A stretch of 64,000 nucleotides of DNA, from assembly GCF_001619985.1 (NCBI RefSeq), contig NW_017264197.1, positions 496,001 through 560,000 of the forward strand, in the 5' to 3' direction. Of this stretch, positions 1-10,422 are shown piece after piece (the first letter of the stretch is position 1; the number at the start of each line of letters is the position of its first letter). Source of the stretch: Xylona heveae TC161. Its lineage: Eukaryota; Ascomycota; Xylonomycetes; Xylonales; Xylonaceae. The notes beneath the pieces were generated by a model. It ran no database searches. It worked only from the letters and a program-made list of their open reading frames with translations, and had not been told where the DNA came from. Made by a program: the position numbers and the translations under genes.

Positions 1-92
1 ATTGACGATACCCCATACAACACCACCAAAGAAAATAACCGACATCGTGATTATTAAGCGTACCTTGTGCTGGGCCATGGGGTCGAGTGACA

Positions 93-365
93 CCTGAGGA
101 AATCCGTCCCATGGGGGAGGCCTTCCCTTACGGACTGCGTTGCCGGGTGGAAGGTTGTCCCGTGCGGAAAACAATCCCCCAGGGAACGATAGTCCACATG
201 GAACAGTAGTCCACAGGGAACAGTAGCCCGTAGGGGACAAGAGCCCGCAGGGAACAGTAGTCCGCAGGGAACAGTAGTCCGCAGGGAAAGGCATTCCATA
301 CGGGAGCACGTCCCTCAGAGTAGCCTGTCCCAGCAGGCACGCGTCACCTAGTGGGGATTAGTCGC
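93..365. repeat. Degenerate 17-bp minisatellite
   Basis: Tandem units of 17 bp run through this stretch. The clearest ten lie at 161-330 and have the consensus CGCAGGGAACAGTAGTC; two identical units sit side by side at 246-279. Units decay towards both ends, which is typical of a minisatellite that expands from its middle. Because 17 is not a multiple of three, the open frames that cross it repeat every 51 bp and are unlikely to be coding. Confidence 0.85.
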
Positions 366-639
366 ACAGGGGCCACACATGTATCCCCGTTTCGTAGTTC
401 TAACCGCTCGCGCTAACGGCCATTCCCTCTGGCGTTGATGCGACATGGCTACGTCGAGGTACTTAGTATCTGTCCGCCAGAATTGCACCATTTCCGGCAA
501 AGAATCAACAATGATTTCGGTTCTATGATTTCTGCTGGAGAAATTGCTCTACTAAGATCACATACAAAATATTGAACATGTTATTATTGATTCCGTTATT
601 ATCTATATTAATGGTCTCTAAGTCCACCTCAGTCAAATG
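366..639. other. Spacer, nothing recognised
   Basis: This is moderately AT-rich sequence between the minisatellite and a kinase-like fragment. I see no open frame, RNA gene or repeat that I can support. Confidence 0.4.
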
Positions 640-810
640 ATGGAGCAACGCGAAACGCTCAATCCCATAAGACCGATAATCACCGACACGCCTTGCAAGT
701 CACCGTCCGTGTTCTCAACGGCTCGTCAACGAAGCCCGATGCGCACCCTCAACCAAAGTTGATCAGCCACAAATCATCATTGTGGTCCATCAAAATATTG
801 TCCGTTTCCA
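640..810 (-). pseudogene. Protein kinase-like gene remnant
   Basis: On the minus strand, positions 808-749 encode DNILMDHNDDLWLINFG. This resembles the catalytic-loop asparagine plus DFG region of fungal protein kinases, which usually read NILvDendd-lWLIDFG. A stop codon follows directly. The next residues resemble the usual continuation (GCASGFVDE), and after a shift of frame ENTDGDLQGVSVIIGL fits the T-x-x-GD-x-QG motif seen after the activation segment in many such fungal kinases. No N-lobe or HRD motif was found upstream. The call rests on motif resemblance only, and the fragment is short. Confidence 0.4.
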
Positions 811-1057
811 GTCTTTTGGCTTCCTTTCCTCCTTCCAATTCTCGAGTCCTCTGCTTCCTTTGCTCCTCCCAGTTCCTAAGTGCTCTAGTTCCATGTGGAA
901 TATTTTCCAAGCGTGCCCTGCTCATCCAATATTTCTGATAGTGCTTATGGGTATAACTCAGACCTTGTTGGTCTCCGTGGAAATATTTCTTTTCCTCTGA
1001 TCCCCATCTCACTTCATATTCCATCCCGTTTTCACTAAGCTTGTGACTGAGGATCAT

Positions 1058-2300
1058 TGGACGAGCCAGTTTTATTTATCAGTATGTTACAGTTTGAGTG
1101 AAAAGAATAAACTTGGTTCACTTACCCAAGGTTTAGCATTAGTATTTGGCAATGCTGGTTGTTCATTGGCATTGGGTGTTGGCGAGGACTCGTGCTCATG
1201 TGAGAACAAGCAGTGGCATGAAGGATGTTTAGTTGTGCAGACAATTTTGTGTGAATATCACGGACATACCAAAATAATATTGAAACGATTCCTTCAAAAT
1301 TCCAAGTTGAAGCATTTTCCTCAATGTTCTATGGATGAATTGAAATCAAGACCGTTGGACTAGATCAGAAATGAGAGAAGCAGAATGTATCAATCTTTTA
1401 TGTCGACGAGTCTATGATCCAACGGACCATTCTGCGTCGCGCTGACTGGATCGAGAACGAAAGTTTCTAGAGACCTTGTGGCCCTCGGGCTCGTGGGCAA
1501 GACCTCGAAAGGACTTGATCTCTCCGGTAGTATTTGCCATCGTTAGGCAGGGCTTTTCCCTGCTACATCTGGTAGCTCCGCTCAATGAATGCGTGGTCCA
1601 GGAGACTATAATCATATATTGAGGCACCAAGTTCCACTCCGGTGGAGATTGAAAAAAATATAAACGGGACTCATCATTGGCCTCAAATAGATCTAAGTTC
1701 TTTATAGAGTCTTAGGCCGCTGGTATCTGACACCCCCACGACTAGATTTGCCGAGAAGATACACGGTTCCTCGCCTCGGCCAACCGAAACCTTAAGACGA
1801 GTCCCGATTTCGTCCTCGCCCCTCGGTTCTCCCTAGCACCCAGCGATAGCTGCGGGATGCCCATTTCCACCATTTTCGGTCCATCTGCTAGGCCCTCCTG
1901 GCCCGTTTCGACTACTTTGCCTCATCCTCGCGACGCTCATTCGCCCTGCAAATCGTTACTCGCTGGTTCGACCATCGACAGCTTGAGGTACCCTTTGTCC
2001 AGTGCAGTTTCCACCTCGATACGCGGCTCGTCCGACGGGCGTGTGTCTCGCTTCAATGGCGGTGGTGGATGAGGCGTAGACGAACAACCTGGGTCCACCT
2101 GTGCTGCCTCCCATGTTGCGGCTTCTGTTGTTGCTGGTTCATGATCAACCGTTTGACGTTCGACTACTGCAAAAGATGATCGAGTCAAATTCATGCATAC
2201 TTATACTGATTACAATTGAAATGCCTCTGGAGTGGGCCACCCGATGTGTCCGACTCCGAGTTGATTGATTTGCTGCCATCATTGTAGCTATCCATAAGTT
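1058..2300. other. Gene-poor stretch, no supported gene
   Basis: Short open frames occur on both strands, the longest about 106 codons at 1043-1363. None shows a recognisable domain, convincing start context or splice structure. A minus-strand frame at 1937-2194 is proline- and acid-rich and could be an exon fragment, but I cannot support a gene. Confidence 0.35.
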
Positions 2301-2308
2301 TAAGCTCC

Positions 2309-2741
2309 TAGAGACGTATATGCGCGCGTGTGCTTGACGCTATCAACTTGGCCAAAAAGCATCAGTTAATTTGCCTCCAGCATTGTTCTAACACCATCTC
2401 CTTCGCCCTTGCAAAAGAAAGAAGATCGGCGATGCGCGGCATTTCGGCCTTGTCGACGCTGCCGGCCACACCGGGAAACCCATTCGGTGGCCCTTCTCCA
2501 ATACATCATGAGATGAATACCTCTATGCCGCGGCTCCGCCTTCGCGTCCTCCGGATGGCCGAGCCCTGGCACGGGGACCTCCGCGTCCCGTCGAGCTGGC
2601 TGCTCAAGCACTGGTGAATCATTTGACCGAGTCGGAGGTGACGGAAGCGGACACGTTGGCGGCGGCCCTCCTGGTGGGATATCAGAGAGCGCCCTGGGTG
2701 GCGAGAAGTCACGGCTCTGCAGTGGCCATGCCGCGTGTTTA
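2309..2741 (+). pseudogene. Possible frameshifted gene remnant
   Basis: From about 2312 an open frame reads ARVLDAINLAKKHQLICLQ and runs to about 2510. A neighbouring frame then takes over and reads PVELAAQALVNHLTESEVTE and AALLVGYQRAPWVARSHG, ending at a TAG at 2739-2741. Both halves look like helical protein rather than noise, but no ATG opens the first half and the two halves are in different frames. A possible splice acceptor (CTCCTAG) lies just before the first half. It may be a decayed gene or a partial exon set. No family was recognised. Confidence 0.25.
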
Positions 2742-3053
2742 GGGGGAGTTGAATAACTGTATGTTGTTTGGCCGCGCCAAGGTTCTTGGGTAAAATATTG
2801 CTGCTCTTTCGGAGATTGGGCCTATGATAGTCAGCTAGGCAAAGACTCAGCTTGTGTGTACATACATCACTTGCAGTTGCCATGTCAGCCCTTGTCAGCC
2901 AGACATGTAAAGAGGCTTGAGTAGGCAGACATGGCAATGTTGTGGTATATTATATCAGGATTGCAGCTCTCATGAATATCTACAGAGACACTTCGTACAT
3001 GGTGAATCTAAAGCTGACCATCGCGATCGTGCATCAGCGCTGTGGCCGGCGTA

Positions 3054-3143
3054 CCCGCACTACTTCCGAAAAGGGTTTACTAGCAGAACACCGCTTTCGA
3101 AAGCGGTGTTCTGCTAGTAAACCCTTTTCGGAAGTAGTGCGGG
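3054..3143. repeat. Perfect 90-bp palindrome (copy 1)
   Basis: Two 45-bp arms pair perfectly around a centre between 3098 and 3099 (CTTTC|GAAAG), with no spacer. The inner arm contains GGGTTTACTAGCAGAACACC. It shares its centre and inner arm with the palindrome at 6967-7058 but differs in the outer arm. It ends 80 bp before the proposed ATG at 3224, so it lies in the promoter or 5' leader of that gene. Transcribed RNA would fold into an uninterrupted hairpin. The origin is unknown; a foldback element, an arm-converted palindrome and an assembly artefact are all possible. Confidence 0.95.
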
Positions 3144-3223
3144 GTCGGAGATTATCGGCTCAGCTTGATCTACTAGGTCTCTCCGAGTCGTTACACGTCC
3201 AACTTCATCCAACGGCATTAGCA

Positions 3224-5354
3224 ATGGTTACCCCTAACGAGCTCGTAATTGCAAATTATCTAAGGAGCATTGATTTGCGAACCATCCTAAATTCAAAGGT
3301 AGGAACTCATTCATTTTTAGATTCAGACTGGATCTAATTAGTTCAGGATCTAAGACAAGCTTTTCTAGCACTGTCACAAAGTGCTTCTTCTTGCGATCGT
3401 GAGGCTTTTGTTCAGCTTCTTCAAGCCGACGAATCCCGGCGGCCACGGACCCCTCCACCGGATCCTCCTTCAGATGAATTGAATATCGTTCAGCATTCAG
3501 ATGATTATCAGCACGACACGAGTGGGAGCACGGGCGCTCTACCCGATATTGGAAGGGAGTCATGGAGGCTCAACTTTTCAAAACCTAAAGGCCTGCAAGA
3601 TATTGACAAGAGAATAATATCTTTCGTTGAGTCGCATGAGAAAGATAAAATTATAAGGAATAGGCTTATTCGAATACTGCACCAGCTGACAGGACAAACA
3701 AAAACATTTGACAACTACGCCGATATCTGGGCAGGAGATCAACCAATATATGCGTCGGTCAAGGGTTCGCGAATCTTTAATTCAGTCTCCGCATTGCGAC
3801 TTCATCGGATTGTGCAGGCCCAACGCAAAGCCGAGAAAAGCAAAAAACTCAAAGAGTGCGAAATACGACTCAATGCGCTATATTTCCTCCATGAGTATGA
3901 GCTGAATGCATCTCCTAAGCGGAGATTCAACCTTCCTGCACCAAATGACAACGCGTGGCTTCAGGAGAAAGCCTTAGAATTAGGTGAAGAGAAATCATAC
4001 CTAATCCGTCTGCTTGAGAGAGCGCGAAGTTATCAGACTTTTGCTGCAGTATGTGGTAACGTTGAGCTTCTAGAGCTGTCACACCTCTCCAATAATGAGT
4101 GAGGAGGCCCTTATGTCGTTGGATGGGGTATTTTCACTAACTATGCTTAGCTGGAAATGGAGATTAAACAGAGCCTGGGCAGAACTCATCACCAATTTCT
4201 ATAAAGACAATTATGCAGAGGTTTACGAACGTCGTCGGGGTTTCGATCTTGAAGCTTCACGCGCGCTGTTGAGAGGATTGGAATGCCTCGGATACAGCCC
4301 CATGGAGCTTTGCTCGCATCAAACGTCAGTCACGTCGTTACTCTTTCGACACATTGACAGAGAACAATTTGCGCAGGGGCACATCGTTCCTGGCTCGGAT
4401 GCACGAAAAGATCGGATTGCTCGTGAAGAACCCTCGTTGGCTTCTGGCCCAATCTCCGTGCATGGACATCCTGAAATATCTGGTTCTCGATCGCAGCTTG
4501 CCGAGCCCCAAGCGCCCACATATGTATCCGCTAGAAAACGACGCCTTTCTCATACTGCCATCTCCCACTCGTCGAAGCGACTCGTGCAGGCGACGGCATG
4601 TCAGTCGATCGAAGACGTCAACCAAACAGAGAATGACGTACAACCTTCGTTTTCAGATGGTTTACTGCCGTCATTGCTGCCACATCAATTGGATTTGCCA
4701 GCCGATATCACGACAAGACAAAGAACCGAGCTGCTAGAAAGCCCTACCACTGCCGCGACCGGACAGGATTGTAAGCGTGGGATATTCTGCTCGTGTTTTT
4801 ATGTACTAACTCGTGGAAATAGATGGATATGTCGGGACTGGTGAGGAAACCCTTTCCATTTCTAGCGCCCGAGAGCAGGCGACAGCTTGGAGATGTAAGT
4901 CACAGACCAATATTTGATAGACTAGGACTAATGGGCCTCGATTATAGGTAATGCCGAGACTGGCAAGGATATACGTTTGGAGTCGGGAAATGAACTTTTC
5001 ACTTCTCGCCCGAACCAAGCCTGGACAGAAGGAGCAAGACCGACAGGAATGGACATACTGTCGCAGGCCGCCGAGCCCCTTTTCGTACCAGGTACCGAAG
5101 AGCATGCGTCGTCGTTTCCTATTGGAGGTAGGCCACAGGCTCCATCGAGTTTGCACACATTGGCCAAGATATCATCTGCTGATCATTCAGAAGGGGAAAG
5201 CGTTCCTAATATGAGTCATCAGTGTGGCGAGCGACAAACGGAGCAAGATATCGCTGATGCTCTCGCTTGGGTGAGCGACTGTGACTTCAATAATAGTGAT
5301 CCTGTAATGGATTTAAATTGGTGGCAACAATTTGTGGCTATGAAGGGTAACTAA
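3224..5354 (+). CDS. Unknown 641-aa fungal protein, five exons
   Basis: I do not recognise the family. A consistent model has exons 3224-3298, 3347-4098, 4151-4770, 4823-4894 and 4948-5354. The four introns are 48-53 nt with GT/AG ends and CTAA(C/T) branch sites, and all junctions keep frame for 641 residues. The N-terminal half is helical and charged (for example VQAQRKAEKSKKLKECEIR). The second exon joins WKWRLNRAWAELITNFYKDN, followed by a helical stretch, and the C-terminal third is polar and probably disordered, ending in MDLNWWQQFVAMKGN. No transmembrane segment or signal peptide is seen. The stop overlaps the 3' end of the opposite-strand gene 5338-5778. A 90-bp perfect palindrome lies just upstream of the ATG. 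Confidence 0.65.
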
Positions 5355-5778
5355 AAAAGCAAGTGGACTGGTCATGTATTTTTATCGTTCCCTTCCATTC
5401 CGCGGTATCGCCCAACCCCAGCTCAAGAAATACATCATAGTTGACTAGCTCCAACACAATCTTTTCTTTCGTGCAATCTATAAGTGTAATACGCCCGGCT
5501 TGTTGTTTAGGTATCCCTGGACTCTTGAATCGGAGAACAAGCGGTATTTCTCCCTGCATGAATAAGTTGCTAGACTTTCTAAAAGTAACAGAGGTGCGAA
5601 GTACCTTCTCAAGAAATGGCTGCGAATAGGCTTCAGGGATGTTTGCGCAGCCAAATGTATATGGTGCTATAGGGTTTGGTTGAAACTCTCCCTCTGGAAG
5701 CCATTCTCTGATAGTGTCGCAATGTTCCTTGGCGGTTTTGCGTCGTGAAGATCGAAGATATTTTTCTTTGCCGCTCAT
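5338..5778 (-). CDS. Unknown 146-aa protein
   Basis: This is a single uninterrupted frame starting with ATG (MSGKEKYL). It begins with a basic, arginine- and lysine-rich segment, followed by a mixed strand-like region such as EIPLVLRFKSPGIPKQQ and KIVLELVNYDVFLELGLGD. It has no membrane segment or recognised domain. It converges on the 3224-5354 gene and the two coding ends overlap by 17 bp. Composition and length favour a real small gene, but no homologue is recognised. Confidence 0.5.
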   Translation of the reverse strand: MSGKEKYLRSSRRKTAKEHCDTIREWLPEGEFQPNPIAPYTFGCANIPEAYSQPFLEKVLRTSVTFRKSSNLFMQGEIPLVLRFKSPGIPKQQAGRITLIDCTKEKIVLELVNYDVFLELGLGDTAEWKGTIKIHDQSTCFFSYPS

Positions 5779-6966
5779 TGCTGTCTGTTCTTAGCAAGGT
5801 ATCACTGGGCAGTTCAGTAGCTAAAGGACAGGAGAAGTACAAATAGATAACTTGTTTGTCAAGGGATATGAATGCGTACGAGGATCTGCAAAGATGCTCT
5901 GCGCCTGGCGATACGTGTCGTCCTGCTTTTCTGCATGAAAGTGTCTGCCACGACTGTCAAGGCAACAGATTTGGGTGGAGGGGCTTTGGCGGGGCTTTGC
6001 TCCGGAAGATGCCGTGAGATGTTGGATGAATGCTCGGGTTGGAACACCGGGTTTCCATATGCATGCATAGAAGGCTCTTAGGTACACCGTACCTAGACAC
6101 TGGCCGCTCACTACGATACCTGATGCTACGTGTTTCTTTGCGTTTCTTATGCCACATTTGTGCTTGGATGTGAAAACTGTGCAACACGTGTTTATGCATT
6201 TTGATGTACTAACAATAATCGCAAGACGTTCAGGGCGGCTGACAAAAATGTTGGGCAAAGGTTCTCAAGGCAACCCACTGGTAAAGGAACCCTCGCTCAC
6301 ACCATTAGGAAACTTTAAGTATATTCTTATTAAGTACTGCAATCTATAGGCATAGATTTGGGGAAAGGGACATCGCAAGCCATCACTCTTGGCGGCTCGT
6401 GAGGTAAGACTATAGCATAAAGAGTCACTCGCATAGAAGCCTGAGGCGGTGTCTCTTATACACTGATCCAACGCATGTTATTTCAAGAGGTGATAATCAT
6501 AAATTTTTCTTAGAAGATACAGCAGATACGTATCATCTCTGACACCTGTTCTGCAGCCTTTTCCAGCACTGCAAGAGCGCCATGGACCACTCACAGAGCA
6601 CAGATTCCAAACAAATCATGTAAGATCAAGGTTGATATCGAGCACACTCCCTCACTACGAAGTATACCCACGAATAGCTCGAAGCAGAGGGCGCTTGGTA
6701 AGTGGCGACTCCCAGGGGCCCAACCCCTAGAATGTCAGGGCTTTGCTGTCACCACTGTGCTGGACCTATCGACCGAGTTCCAATTGTAACACTACTACGC
6801 GACCAAACATTAGGGACCATGGCTTCATGAAGTCACTAATCTCCTGTAAGTGCCCACCCTGTGGTGGATGACCTTGGATAGGAACCTAGTCGATCCTTGG
6901 GCTCTCCTACCTCGATCTTAGCGGAGGATTTGGAGCTGACATGCCGATCTTTTCGTAGTTGACCGT
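5779..6966. other. Spacer, no supported gene
   Basis: Only short, mutually overlapping open frames are present and none shows a domain. A motif related to the TACCTAAGGTA clusters of the right half occurs near 6079-6096 (AGGTACACCGTACCTAG). I see nothing else I can support. Confidence 0.4.
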
Positions 6967-7058
6967 CACAGCGCTATGTCCGGAAAGGGTTTACTAGCAG
7001 AACACCGCCTTCGAAGGCGGTGTTCTGCTAGTAAACCCTTTCCGGACATAGCGCTGTG
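6967..7058. repeat. Perfect 92-bp palindrome (copy 2)
   Basis: Two 46-bp arms pair perfectly around a centre between 7012 and 7013 (CCTTC|GAAGG). The 22-bp inner arm beginning GGGTTTACTAGCAG is identical to that of the 3054-3143 copy. Differences elsewhere (for example CCGCC versus CCGCT near the centre, and TCCGGAAA versus TCCGAAAA further out) are each matched in the opposite arm. No target-site duplication is evident, and no gene start lies within 500 bp on either side. Confidence 0.95.
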
Positions 7059-7655
7059 TTAGAATGAACTTTTCTGACACTAGTAGCTTGCCTAGTGGTT
7101 GAGAGACTTTGTAGCTGAAGAAATAGCGTTGGCAATAACAGCGAATTTCAAACTTGTACGGCGTTTGGAGCGAGTGAGGTACTCTCATTGCTATCAGACA
7201 GAAGATATTGCTATAGTCGTCGTTGAATCGCCAGATCAGCATCTCGATGCATACCAGAGAGAATTGCCTCATAGGCGCTGCTGCCTGCTCTCGATAATCG
7301 GGGCGCATCGCTCCATTGGTGCCACACAATACCTGCTAACATTTTGAGCGGCTGAAGGTCCTGCCGGAGACAAAGCTTCATACAATTATGACCATTGAGA
7401 TTCAGGGAGGAGGCATTGACATCGCACTCAGTATTGAACAGGGTGCCCTCTATAAGAAGAGGACAAGAGAATTCAAAATGGAGTGCTAAAAACCATCCTC
7501 TTCTCGCATCTTCCTCCCAGAACCTAAAAGCGAGCCATACAACACCATCATTGTATCACATATCTCTCCTCGAGCTCAGAGAACGGAAACGTTAACTCCA
7601 CCGGTAAGCGAGCAATATACACACGCATAAGTCTCAATATCTCACTAGCTTAGCC
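7059..7655. other. Spacer upstream of small gene
   Basis: The region contains an 82-codon frame with no domain support and the presumed promoter of the 7656 gene. I see nothing else. Confidence 0.4.
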
Positions 7656-7874
7656 ATGCCTGTCGATATGACAAATGAAGAAAAGGCGTTCTTGCAGAAG
7701 GTCGGCACTGCATCTCAGAACCGCAGGGGAAAGGGGCAGGAATCATACAAGATCCCTACTGATCAGGAGGAAGAGGCGATGACGCGTGCGGCCCGAGCTT
7801 CCCAGGAGCGCCGGGCCAAACAAGGAGGCCAAGGGGAGTCCAGTGGTGGATCGGGCAAGAAGCCTGCAGCTTAA
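7656..7874 (+). CDS. Small hydrophilic protein, 72 aa
   Basis: This single frame starts MPVDMTNEEKAFLQKV and ends GSGKKPAA. It has an amphipathic N-terminal helix (NEEKAFLQKVG) followed by a charged, glycine-, glutamine- and arginine-rich tail (EEEAMTRAARASQERRAK) that should be disordered. Small proteins of this make-up are common and usually unnamed in filamentous fungi. It has no signal peptide or membrane segment. The ATG context and clean composition suggest a real gene; its function is unknown. Confidence 0.5.
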   Translation: MPVDMTNEEKAFLQKVGTASQNRRGKGQESYKIPTDQEEEAMTRAARASQERRAKQGGQGESSGGSGKKPAA

Positions 7875-8171
7875 GGGTTTTCATCTTGCCTTTCCTCTTT
7901 GAATTGAGTTTGCAGAAGAGTTGCCATTCAACATGGCTCGCTAGGTTTCCAATCAAATGAATCAATGTTTTATTGTGTGGTAGTCAGTGTCGACGTGGCG
8001 TGGATGAGTTGTTTGACGTTCCAAGATTCCAGACATTAGCGTTGCACCTCTAGTAACACGGACAAGGTACTTTGTGTATTTAAGGAGTGTCCTCGCCTCT
8101 AGTCTCGAGCATCCTGTCTTTTGCGATAACTACTTAAAACTGTATTCCATTGCAGAGCGCACCTCGAAAGT

Positions 8172-9479
8172 ATGGGTTATCCCTTTGATGATGTCGCCGC
8201 TGATCGATCAGATGAGATGTTCCTTGCTTGGGTAAAGCGAACCTGCAGTGACGAGTGGAAGATACCGCTCGAAAACCTTGTGGCCACAATTCGAGGTGAT
8301 CAGAGACCACAGTCGCGTGAAGTTCTCATAGGGGGATTCAACGCTGGTTTTATCTATAGATACAAGAACAGCCAGTTGGATACCGTACTTCGCTTTCCTC
8401 AACCCGGACGACAAAGATTTCCGAACGAGAAAGTTCGAAAGGAGGTTGCCATCATGGGGTTCATCAAACGCTACACGTCCATTCCGATCCCCGAAGTTCT
8501 CGACCACGGAGAGTGTGATCTGGGACCTTATATCATCATGCAATATGTTGACGGGCACACAATGTCAGAGGACCTAGAGAAATCACCAGACGATTATGTA
8601 CTAAATGAAGAGGTCGATGAGAACAAGCTAAGGAAAGCCTATCGTCAAATGGCAGATGTCCTCGTCGAGCTCCAGCAAATTAGCTTCAACCAAATTGGCT
8701 CGATCAGCAACGATGGCACCATAGACGGCCGCCCGCTTACAGGCGACATGGTCTTCCTAGCTGAAATGGGAAATGTGCCGCCCATGCTCAACATGGACCA
8801 AACATTTTCGTCTACTCGCGAGTATTTGAAGGCATTATCTGATCAGCTTTTTCACCATTTAAAAGAGCAACGCCATGGCTTCGTGAAAGATGAAGCCGAC
8901 TGTCGGCGGAAATACATTGCGCGGTGCCTTTTCCAGAAGATCATTTCATTGCTGCCCCTTCGACCCGAAGGCGAGTTCCGTCTGACCTGTGATGATTTTC
9001 GGCCTTCAAATGTACTTGTTGACGACGAATTGGAAATCAAGGCCGTTCTGGACTGGGAGTTTTGCTACGCTGCTCCCCAAGAGTTCGGACAGGTTCCACC
9101 TTGGTGGTTGCTTCTTCAACGGCCAGAAGAAGTTGGATTCCAGAGCTTTGAGACGAAATTCAAGTCCAGATTTCCTCTGTTTGTGGAAGCATTGTCCGAG
9201 TCCGAGTCTTTGGCTATTAGTAATGGAAGATTACAGCGATCACAGTGTGTATCAGAAGAGATGAAGAAGGACATGGAAAATAACCTTAAGCTTTTTTGGA
9301 TCCTATATGCTGCACGCAATGCCTACTTCTTTGATGAAATTTACTGGACGTTTATTCACCACAGCCATTATGAAATGAGTGGCGAGGAAGAGTTGTTAGC
9401 TCAACTCACTGATGAGCAGCGGCAGAACTTGCTTGAAATTAGTCAGGACAAGCTTGATGACGCAAAGGTATCTGGATGA
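8172..9479 (+). CDS. APH-family phosphotransferase, 435 aa
   Basis: The protein belongs to the aminoglycoside phosphotransferase / choline kinase-like fold (PF01636), a large family in ascomycetes with mostly unknown substrates. The N-lobe is seen around residues 55-130 (GGFNAGFIYRYKN, then PIPEVLDHGE and the hinge YIIMQYVDGHT). The Brenner-type catalytic loop is CDDFRPSNVLVD, with the catalytic aspartate near residue 275 and asparagine near 280. The metal-binding DWEF lies near residue 294. These replace the usual HGDLHPGN and DWE motifs, with cysteine in the histidine position. The gene is intronless and intact. A small-molecule or protein kinase role is inferred from the fold; antibiotic resistance should not be assumed. 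Confidence 0.85.
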   Translation: MGYPFDDVAADRSDEMFLAWVKRTCSDEWKIPLENLVATIRGDQRPQSREVLIGGFNAGFIYRYKNSQLDTVLRFPQPGRQRFPNEKVRKEVAIMGFIKRYTSIPIPEVLDHGECDLGPYIIMQYVDGHTMSEDLEKSPDDYVLNEEVDENKLRKAYRQMADVLVELQQISFNQIGSISNDGTIDGRPLTGDMVFLAEMGNVPPMLNMDQTFSSTREYLKALSDQLFHHLKEQRHGFVKDEADCRRKYIARCLFQKIISLLPLRPEGEFRLTCDDFRPSNVLVDDELEIKAVLDWEFCYAAPQEFGQVPPWWLLLQRPEEVGFQSFETKFKSRFPLFVEALSESESLAISNGRLQRSQCVSEEMKKDMENNLKLFWILYAARNAYFFDEIYWTFIHHSHYEMSGEEELLAQLTDEQRQNLLEISQDKLDDAKVSG

Positions 9480-10422
9480 GCACGGTGGAAAATAAAGAGC
9501 GGAATCGACACACTTTGATGATTATGTTTTATACGATAGCATTTACTGCAGCAATGAGACACTAGTGCTAGATTAACAACTGTGGAAGTCCTTGACGCGG
9601 TGACGACATACAATGAGACCAAAAACATATGCCTTACAAATATGAGCCGGGGGATCATAACGATTTGGGTTGTCGGTTCTTTGCTTCAAGGAGTTTGCGA
9701 CTCCCATGGCGCGCAGGTCAATTTTCTCCATCCCGTCATGGGAAATGCCACGGATTTCTATCTATTGACATGGAGGATCTCGGGCCACGACCATGCAACG
9801 CAGGGTTTTAGTCGGAGCGTAGCTTTTTGAGACCTTCTCTTGCTTTGCCTTCTGGGCCTAGAGCATTCCACGCCGTCTTTGCTTCGCTGGATCAGAACCC
9901 CCCTCCCCCCCTCTCCCCTCCTCTCTCTCTCTCTTCAAGGGCTTTTCTCATCTTCCCTCTGTTCACCAGCGGCTCCGTCAGGGCGGGGTGACAAAAGGGC
10001 TGGCGTGGGTTGAACAAGTCGGAAAAGACGAAGAGTGGGAATCTGCCGGACGGTCGGGGCTACATGGGAGTCCCAGAGGGTACACTTGGGGAGCTAGTGG
10101 CACATAATTGTTTGCTTCTATTGGGGGGTAAAACTAAGTACCTTTAAGCTTTTCCACCGTACCCTGCTTGGACTATCGTGTAGTACTGACCCAATGCCAG
10201 GTCACTATCCGGAGCACCTCGCCAAACCTTTTGTCAGCCGCCCCTGGGGCGCTTTGCATAAGTTACTCCTGTCATTGACAATATTCTCGGTTCGGGGGTA
10301 ACGACCGCTCAGCGGAATAACGGAAAATAGCGCTGAGCCGCAACTGAGGCATCGCCGAGGACCCATCATAGTCTTCTGCCACACTTGGTCGCGATATACA
10401 CATCGCGATCCTCATTCATAAT
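9480..10422. other. Spacer with pyrimidine tract
   Basis: No supported gene was found. A C/T-only tract at about 9897-9935 runs from poly-C-rich to (CT)n. The end of the stretch is the likely promoter of the FunK1 gene. Confidence 0.5.

Noticed and set aside
93-365. CRISPR-like array
   Set aside because: The units are contiguous 17-mers with no spacers, in a eukaryotic genome.
1043-1363. 106-codon open frame
   Set aside because: It shows no recognised domain, weak composition and no splice or start support.
1880-1980. tRNA B-box-like GGTTCGACC
   Set aside because: No A box or cloverleaf pairing at the proper distance was found.
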